From: G020354785 sp964521285
GTDB lineage: Bacteria > Bacteroidota > Bacteroidia > Bacteroidales > UBA10428
DNA: 11,040 nt
Direction: 5' to 3'
Assembly (NCBI GenBank): GCA_964521285.1
Contig: CAZFQS010000053.1
Location: 1-11,040 of the forward strand
The translations under genes were made by a program, and so were the position numbers. Under the pieces are notes generated by a model that did not search any database, had not been told where the DNA came from, and saw only the letters and a list, made by a program, of their open reading frames with translations. The stretch's first letter is position 1, and each line of letters starts with the position of its first letter. Of the stretch, positions 6,983-11,040 are shown piece by piece.

Positions 6983-9718
6983 TTAGAAAATGAAGTTATA
7001 AGTGATTGTAGGGAGTGGCCTTCCAATTATATATAATTTAAAAAGATTGAACCTCTTATAATCATTATCCTGGTCAGGTTGTTCTTTTTTGTAAAAAACC
7101 GAGTAAGCATTTTTGCGGCCATAAAGATTTAATATTGAAAATGTCCAGCTGCCTTTCCATTTTTTCTTTAATCTCAGACTCTCATCCAGACTAATTGATA
7201 CATCAAGACGATGATAAGGAGGGAGCCTGTATTTATTCCTGTCGGAATAGTATATTATTTTTTCTGCTCCGGTGTTATACTGGTATTCGGGCAAGGTTAC
7301 AGACCTTCCTGATGAGAATGTGAAATTGCCCATAACACGCCAGCGCCTGTTTATATTATAATTTAAAAAAATTGTTAAATCGTGTGGTTTGTCATATGAT
7401 GATGGATAGAAATTGTTGTTATTGATGATCTCATCACTGTATTTACCACTGGTCTTTTTCAATGTCCTTGAGAAAGTATAGCTTATCCATCCGTCCAGTT
7501 TACCGGTTTTTTTCTTTAAGAGGAATTCAATACCATAATTTTTACCTGAAGCATTTATAAGTTCTGTCTCAAGGTGTTGCCTCATTTCTAAACTGGCATT
7601 ATTTTTATATTCGACAAGGTTTGCGAGTTTTTTATAGTATAATTCAACTGAAGTTTCTATACTCTTTCCCAGAAAGTTCCGGTAATAACCAACAGCAAAC
7701 TGATTAGCTATTAATGGTTTAATATAGGCTCCTGATAATTTCCATACGTCATCGGGAGTAGGTATGGATGTATATGATATTAGTGAAATATACTGGCTGT
7801 TTCTGTTATAACTTAATTTTACAGAATTATTATCGCTTAATTGTACTTTAAGTGAAAAGCGGGGTTCTATATTATAATATGACTTTATTACTTCTCCCTT
7901 CCCGTAATAGATGGAATCAACGACAGAAATTTCACTAATAGATGCGCCTTCCCTATATAAAGGTATGTTAAGAGGACCTGTAAAAAAATAGCCCGAATAT
8001 CTTATGCCTGCATTTATAGAAATATTATTGCTTATTTCATATAAATCATTAATATATACTGAACCTTCATATGCCTGTTCATTCACCAGGAATTCAGGAT
8101 TGATTAAAGAGGTATCATTTAATGGAATTAGTTCTCCTGGCTGAATTCTGTACATTATACCTTGTAATCCTAAATCTATATTGTGATCAGCGAATCCACT
8201 ATATAAGACATTGTATTTACCACTCAGATAGTTTATTTTGGATGAAAATCTGCTTTGCTCATACCCGGGTTTTATATCGTCTTTTTTCACATTATACTGG
8301 CTAAGAGACAATATCAGGGATGAGCCTATATTGGAGCTGATTGACTGACTCCACTTAAGTGATCCCAGCAGATTTTCATATTCATAATTTAATTCATCAG
8401 TATATCTGAACTTGTTATAACTTTTATATCCAAATAAGGTAATCATGTGCTTTTTAAGGTTAAATTTTAGCAATCCATTAATATCATAAAATGAAGCAGC
8501 ACTGTTTTGCAAATAATAATCTGGTAATCTACCCAGGAGCCAGTTAGAGTAACTGGTCCTTCCGCCAACATTGAAAGTTATTATATCTTTATAAACAGGT
8601 CCTTCAAACATGAGCCGGCTGTTATATAAACCTATTCCGCCCCTGGCATATAATTTATCGATATTGCTGTTTTTAATCTGTATTTCCATTACAGAAGATA
8701 CTCTTTCACCATATCCTGCCGGTATATGTCCCTTGTAAAGTGTAACGTTATTTACAGCATCAGGATTGATAACGGATAAAAGCCCTAAGACATGTGAAGT
8801 GTTGAAAACCGGGGCTCCTTCCAATAGATAGAGGTTTTGATCTTCACCGCCGCCCCTAACATTTATTCCCGAACCAAACTCACCAAATGATTTTACACCT
8901 GGCATCATTGTAAGGCTTTTTAGTATGTCTTTTTCACCTACAATATCAGGTAGCTTCTTAATATTTTTCGCATCCATCTCAATCAGACTCATCTGATTTC
9001 CCCTGATATTATCATGTATTCTTTGCCCATATATTGCAACTTCGTCTATTTCATGTGATTTTTCAAATAGCTCGATATCAAAATTTCCATTACTAATAAT
9101 TTTTACTTTATATACTGCTTTTTCAAATCCTATGCTTGAAACAACCAAAGTGTATATTCCAGGATGAATATCAAGTGAGTAAGCACCATTCAATTTGCTG
9201 ATAACTGCATTGGTGGTATTTTCGATATGAATGGTTGCTCCGAAGAGTGGAGCTCCCGTTTTACCGTCACTTATTGTTCCTGTTAGAGTAACTTTTTTAT
9301 ATTTGCCAGCTTCATCAGGATTTCCTATTACTACAATACTCATATCCTGCATATCCAGGCTAAGATCAACCATTTGCCCCATCATAAGAGCGACTTCCTC
9401 TTTTAGCATAAATACTACCATATTGCCCTGAATAACCTTATAAAGGTAAGGAGTGCCTTTAACTACCTTATCAAGTGCTTCAGATAAAGATGTGTTAGTA
9501 AAGCTGAGATTTATTGTATCATCAGCGAACCATTGACTTTTAAAATAAAATGTTACAGGGTATTTTTTTTCAAGATCTGAAAGGAAATCAGTAAGAGGGG
9601 TACTGGTATAGGTTGCTGATAAATATAGTGTATCGATACTTTGAGAAACCAGGTTAAAATAAAAGCTGCTCAATAACAATATAATGAAAATCAAACTCTT
9701 AGTTCTTCCTCTGCACAT
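6983..9718 (-). CDS. TonB-dependent receptor with STN and carboxypeptidase-regulatory-like domains
   Basis: This is a 911-residue outer-membrane receptor. The signal peptide (1-26) has R3, R5 and K7 before a hydrophobic core and a probable cut near LVSQS. Residues 28-108 form an STN (secretin/TonB short N-terminal) domain with TPLTDFLSDLEKKY at 40-53. After a methionine-rich linker, residues 143-217 form a CarboxypepD_reg-like domain (LTGTISDGKTGAPLFGATI, 145-163). The plug spans about 225-350 with GINVRGGGEDQNLYLLEGAP (284-303) and GYGERVSSVMEI (335-346). The rest, to the terminal YNFIF, is barrel. It imports a bulky substrate using TonB energy; the substrate is unknown. An STN domain in such receptors often signals to a FecR anti-sigma factor, but none is encoded in the window. 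A TAA stop directly precedes the ATG, so the start is forced. It is the first gene of the four-gene operon, and no SusD follows, so a plain SusC identity is not supported. Confidence 0.93.
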   Translation of the reverse strand: MCRGRTKSLIFIILLLSSFYFNLVSQSIDTLYLSATYTSTPLTDFLSDLEKKYPVTFYFKSQWFADDTINLSFTNTSLSEALDKVVKGTPYLYKVIQGNMVVFMLKEEVALMMGQMVDLSLDMQDMSIVVIGNPDEAGKYKKVTLTGTISDGKTGAPLFGATIHIENTTNAVISKLNGAYSLDIHPGIYTLVVSSIGFEKAVYKVKIISNGNFDIELFEKSHEIDEVAIYGQRIHDNIRGNQMSLIEMDAKNIKKLPDIVGEKDILKSLTMMPGVKSFGEFGSGINVRGGGEDQNLYLLEGAPVFNTSHVLGLLSVINPDAVNNVTLYKGHIPAGYGERVSSVMEIQIKNSNIDKLYARGGIGLYNSRLMFEGPVYKDIITFNVGGRTSYSNWLLGRLPDYYLQNSAASFYDINGLLKFNLKKHMITLFGYKSYNKFRYTDELNYEYENLLGSLKWSQSISSNIGSSLILSLSQYNVKKDDIKPGYEQSRFSSKINYLSGKYNVLYSGFADHNIDLGLQGIMYRIQPGELIPLNDTSLINPEFLVNEQAYEGSVYINDLYEISNNISINAGIRYSGYFFTGPLNIPLYREGASISEISVVDSIYYGKGEVIKSYYNIEPRFSLKVQLSDNNSVKLSYNRNSQYISLISYTSIPTPDDVWKLSGAYIKPLIANQFAVGYYRNFLGKSIETSVELYYKKLANLVEYKNNASLEMRQHLETELINASGKNYGIEFLLKKKTGKLDGWISYTFSRTLKKTSGKYSDEIINNNNFYPSSYDKPHDLTIFLNYNINRRWRVMGNFTFSSGRSVTLPEYQYNTGAEKIIYYSDRNKYRLPPYHRLDVSISLDESLRLKKKWKGSWTFSILNLYGRKNAYSVFYKKEQPDQDNDYKRFNLFKLYIIGRPLPTITYNFIF

Positions 9719-9893
9719 TTAATTTTTCCCCCTAATACTTAAATATTTGTCACCCCAATACAGATAGTATTAATGCTTAATTACTACAACAGGAATGAAA
9801 TTGAATTTATACTCGTGAGAGTGCAAAAATCTAAAAAAAAAAGAAATAATAATGAATAAATGAAAATAAATTAAGATATTAAATACAAAAAAG
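9719..9893. promoter_or_regulatory. Divergent intergenic region between receptor operon and CMD gene
   Basis: These 175 bp hold no convincing gene and should contain promoters for both flanking genes. On the minus strand GATTTTTG (9831 to 9824) differs by one base from the Bacteroidota TAnnTTTG box; a -35-region partner is not clear. An A tract (9833-9842) and A-rich sequence follow. Two small inverted repeats occur: AATAC (9757-9761) with GTATT (9767-9771), and an adjacent ATTAA-TGC-TTAAT dyad around 9770-9782. I see no match to a specific regulator. Confidence 0.5.
9728..9733 (-). promoter_or_regulatory. Possible ribosome-binding site of the receptor gene
   Basis: On the minus strand AGGGGG lies nine bases upstream of the receptor ATG, in an otherwise AT-rich leader. 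It resembles a Shine-Dalgarno core. Bacteroidota genes often lack one, so its role here is uncertain. Confidence 0.35.
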
Positions 9894-10493
9894 ATGAAGA
9901 GACCTCTGGTTTATCCAAAATCGTCTGAAAATGACAAAGAACTGCAAAATCTTATTGAATTCTACAATGAAACCTTAGGATTTTGTCCGAACAGTGTAAA
10001 GACAATGCATATAAGGCCAAGAATAGCTTATGCTTTTATTGAGATGAATAAAGCCGTTATGGAAAATAAGGGAAGAGTTACAAGTGAATTAAAAAGAATG
10101 ATAGGTTACATAAGCAGCAATGTTGCTGGCTGCAGATATTGCCAGGCTCATACTATCAGAGCTGCCGAAAGATATGGAGCTGAAAAAGAAAAGCTGGAAA
10201 ACATAGGTGATTACAAAACTCATCCTTCATTCACCGAAAATGAGAGATCTGCACTGGATTTTGCACTTGCCAGCTCAACTATTCCTAATAGAGTTAATGA
10301 TGAGATGTCTGAAAATCTAAGAAAGTACTGGGATGATGGCGAAATAGTTGAAATTTTAGGAGTAATAGCACTGTTTGGATTCTTAAACAGGTGGAACGAT
10401 TCTATGGGGACAGAAATCGAAGAGGGAGCTATTGAGTCAGGAGAGAAATACTTAAAAAAGGCTGGATGGACAACTGGAAAACATGCTTATTGA
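9894..10493 (+). CDS. Carboxymuconolactone decarboxylase / AhpD-like family protein
   Basis: This 199-residue cytoplasmic protein has no signal peptide and is mostly helical. It carries the alkylhydroperoxidase-like core: Glu65 in ELKRMIGYIS, then C80-R-Y-C83-Q-A-H86 in NVAGCRYCQAHT (77-87). Two cysteines three residues apart give the redox pair typical of AhpD-like peroxidases; the histidine follows C83 by three positions rather than four as in AhpD itself. The C-terminal half has EILGVIALFGFLNRWND (153-169), a stretch common in this CMD subgroup. Members act as disulfide-cycling peroxidases or, less often, decarboxylases; peroxide-related activity is the better guess, but the substrate is not known. 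It stands alone between a divergent operon and a long intergenic region, so it is probably monocistronic. The leader has no Shine-Dalgarno sequence, only A-rich sequence, which fits Bacteroidota initiation. Confidence 0.86.
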   Translation: MKRPLVYPKSSENDKELQNLIEFYNETLGFCPNSVKTMHIRPRIAYAFIEMNKAVMENKGRVTSELKRMIGYISSNVAGCRYCQAHTIRAAERYGAEKEKLENIGDYKTHPSFTENERSALDFALASSTIPNRVNDEMSENLRKYWDDGEIVEILGVIALFGFLNRWNDSMGTEIEEGAIESGEKYLKKAGWTTGKHAY

Positions 10494-10556
10494 AAGGAAA
10501 TACAGTATCTGAAAATTTATTATTGGGGATTGAGGTTCAGAAGAGATTAACAAGAG

Positions 10557-10577
10557 AATTGAGCTTTTTAAGCAATT
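10557..10577 (+). terminator. Weak hairpin after the CMD gene, possible terminator
   Basis: AATT-GA-GCTT pairs with AAGC-AATT across a TTT loop, an 8-bp stem with a 2-nt bulge, 63 bp after the CMD stop codon. It is the only stem-loop close to that stop, but a clear T run does not follow, so intrinsic termination here is doubtful. Confidence 0.28.
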
Positions 10578-10614
10578 AATATATGAATGAATAATATTTA
10601 ATTAACACAGGAAA

Positions 10615-10626
10615 AATTTGCAAATT
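10615..10626. repeat. Perfect palindrome AATTTGCAAATT
   Basis: This 12-bp sequence equals its own reverse complement and sits 259 bp upstream of the ATG at 10886. Its TTGCAAA core reappears in the direct repeats at 10663-10698, which makes it a candidate operator half of the same system, though no regulator is known. Confidence 0.5.
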
Positions 10627-10662
10627 ATACTAAAACAATGTGTTTCCGGGAAGGAAATTTTG

Positions 10663-10698
10663 TGATAATTGCAAAATAATACCTGATAATTGCAAAAT
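10663..10698 (+). repeat. Two 15-bp direct repeats, TGATAATTGCAAAAT, spaced 21 bp
   Basis: The identical units lie at 10663-10677 and 10684-10698. The 21-bp period is two DNA helical turns, which places both copies on the same DNA face, as tandem regulator sites often are. The left copy is also part of an inverted repeat: ATTTTG (10657-10662) and CAAAAT (10672-10677). Confidence 0.6.
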
Positions 10699-10784
10699 TC
10701 AATAATTCATCCCAAAACATTTCGGCATACCTGGCCATTTTAGTAATATTTACTTTTATTAATAGACCCTTTAGTAAAAATCCG

Positions 10785-10816
10785 TTTCACTATCTTTTTT
10801 TTACCCTGTAATTTTG
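10785..10816 (+). promoter_or_regulatory. Bacteroidota-type promoter candidate for the last gene
   Basis: TAATTTTG (10809-10816) exactly matches the TAnnTTTG -7 consensus of the Bacteroidota primary sigma factor. TTTC (10785-10788) lies 20 bases upstream, near the usual TTTG -33 element and different by one base. Transcription would begin a few bases past 10816, giving a leader of roughly 65 nt to the ATG at 10886. It is downstream of the dyads, which would then lie in the upstream control region. Confidence 0.55.
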
Positions 10817-10843
10817 ATCTGGTATTTTTTTAATTAACTCTAT

Positions 10844-10866
10844 CTGCTCATGGTAATTCGGAGCAG
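10844..10866 (+). other. Leader hairpin CTGCTC/GAGCAG
   Basis: A 6-bp stem, CTGCTC (10844-10849) with GAGCAG (10861-10866), encloses an 11-nt loop and ends 19 nt before the start codon. It would lie inside the predicted leader transcript. There is no T run after it, so an intrinsic terminator is unlikely; a translation-control or RNA-stability element is possible but not shown. Confidence 0.35.
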
Positions 10867-10885
10867 GTAAAAAATTTATAAAATC

Positions 10886-11040
10886 ATGAAAACAAAGAAA
10901 AAACACTGGTTATTACCAGAGAAAAAAACATTTAAAATTTTACTGGTTGTAATCCTGGCCTGGTTGTACATAATGGCTGGAACCAGTAATGGAGAAACCC
11001 TGAAAACCATCGCTGTATTAAACATTGATACTAAAGATCT
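10886..11040 (+). CDS. N-terminal fragment of an exported protein with IAVLN strand
   Basis: The frame is open from the ATG to the window edge, giving 51 complete codons. A lysine-rich start (K2, K4-K6) and a hydrophobic segment (about 18-33, FKILLVVILAWLYIM nearby) form a signal peptide or anchor. Next comes GETLKTIAVLNIDTKDL (36-52), a strand-type opening like that of CsgG/FlgO-like or LpoB-like domains, whose proteins often begin with IAVL plus an acidic residue. That link rests on a short motif only. The gene has its own promoter candidate and a long dyad-rich upstream region, so it appears to start a new transcription unit. Function cannot be given from this fragment. Confidence 0.55.
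   Translation, partial: MKTKKKHWLLPEKKTFKILLVVILAWLYIMAGTSNGETLKTIAVLNIDTKD

Larger units (their letters stand above)
10494..10885 (+). other. 392-bp intergenic region with dyads, repeats and promoter candidate
   Basis: No gene on either strand is convincing here. Working left to right it contains a weak hairpin (10557-10577), a perfect 12-bp palindrome (10615-10626), AAACA-ATG-TGTTT (10633-10645), TTCCGGGAA (10644-10652), a 15-bp direct repeat pair (10663-10698), AGTAA-TAT-TTACT (10742-10754), two copies of TTTAGTAA (10739-10746 and 10770-10777), a good promoter box (10809-10816) and a GC-containing leader hairpin (10844-10866). The density of short dyads suggests an elaborate control region for the gene at 10886. 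No match to a known riboswitch was recognised. Confidence 0.6.

Noticed and set aside
6983..9718. Assigning the receptor as SusC of a polysaccharide-utilisation locus
   Set aside because: No SusD-like or glycoside-hydrolase gene is adjacent; an STN domain and a DUF4249 partner point to another receptor class.
9833..9842. A tract of ten adenines as a possible phase-variation tract
   Set aside because: It is intergenic and one of several A-rich runs in the region; length change would be needed to support phase variation, and a single sequence cannot show it.
10644..10652. TTCCGGGAA palindrome
   Set aside because: It is 9 bp with an odd centre and matches a eukaryotic factor pattern that has no meaning here; noted only as part of the dyad-rich region.
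10625..10783. An open frame of about 53 codons on the minus strand (ATG at 10738, 37 codons to TAA), encoding a hydrophobic stretch in which the direct repeat reads as a repeated FAII
   Set aside because: It is short, lies in an AT-rich intergenic region and its repeat is explained by the direct DNA repeat. I see no start context or family match, so chance is the better reading; a remnant of a transposase cannot be excluded.

Overview
The window looks like chromosomal DNA from a low-GC member of the Bacteroidota. The evidence is a TonB-dependent receptor with STN and carboxypeptidase-regulatory-like domains, a DUF4249-type lipoprotein, a macroglobulin/plug-like surface protein, many Sec signal peptides ending in a '-SQ' cleavage region, genes that mostly lack a strong Shine-Dalgarno sequence, and a TAnnTTTG-type promoter box. 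The genus cannot be read from the sequence. There are no tRNA, rRNA, CRISPR, integrase or transposase genes.

Region 1 (1-2889, + strand) is a tightly spaced three-gene run: the end of a kelch-repeat protein, a signal-peptide protein with a beta-rich N-terminal half and a helical membrane-type C-terminal half, and an exported caspase-family (C14) protease with two Ig/CARDB-like domains ahead of an apparently intact His/Cys catalytic domain. Gaps of 24 and 3 bp suggest one transcript. It ends at an AT-rich inverted repeat shared with the convergent operon.

Region 2 (2937-9718, - strand) is a four-gene operon read right to left: TonB-dependent receptor, DUF4249-type lipoprotein, macroglobulin/plug-like protein, and a small exported protein of unknown function, with gaps of 11, 39 and 15 bp. 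Every product carries an export signal, so the operon probably builds an outer-membrane uptake or surface complex. The substrate cannot be deduced, and no SusD, FecI sigma factor or FecR anti-sigma gene is present in the window.

Region 3 (9719-11040) holds a divergent intergenic region, a single carboxymuconolactone decarboxylase/AhpD-like gene, a 392-bp intergenic region with short dyads, a direct repeat, a good Bacteroidota promoter candidate and a leader hairpin, and then the first 51 codons of an exported protein cut by the window edge. The best candidates for something little described are the kelch/membrane-protein/caspase run and the dyad-rich regulatory region before the last gene.
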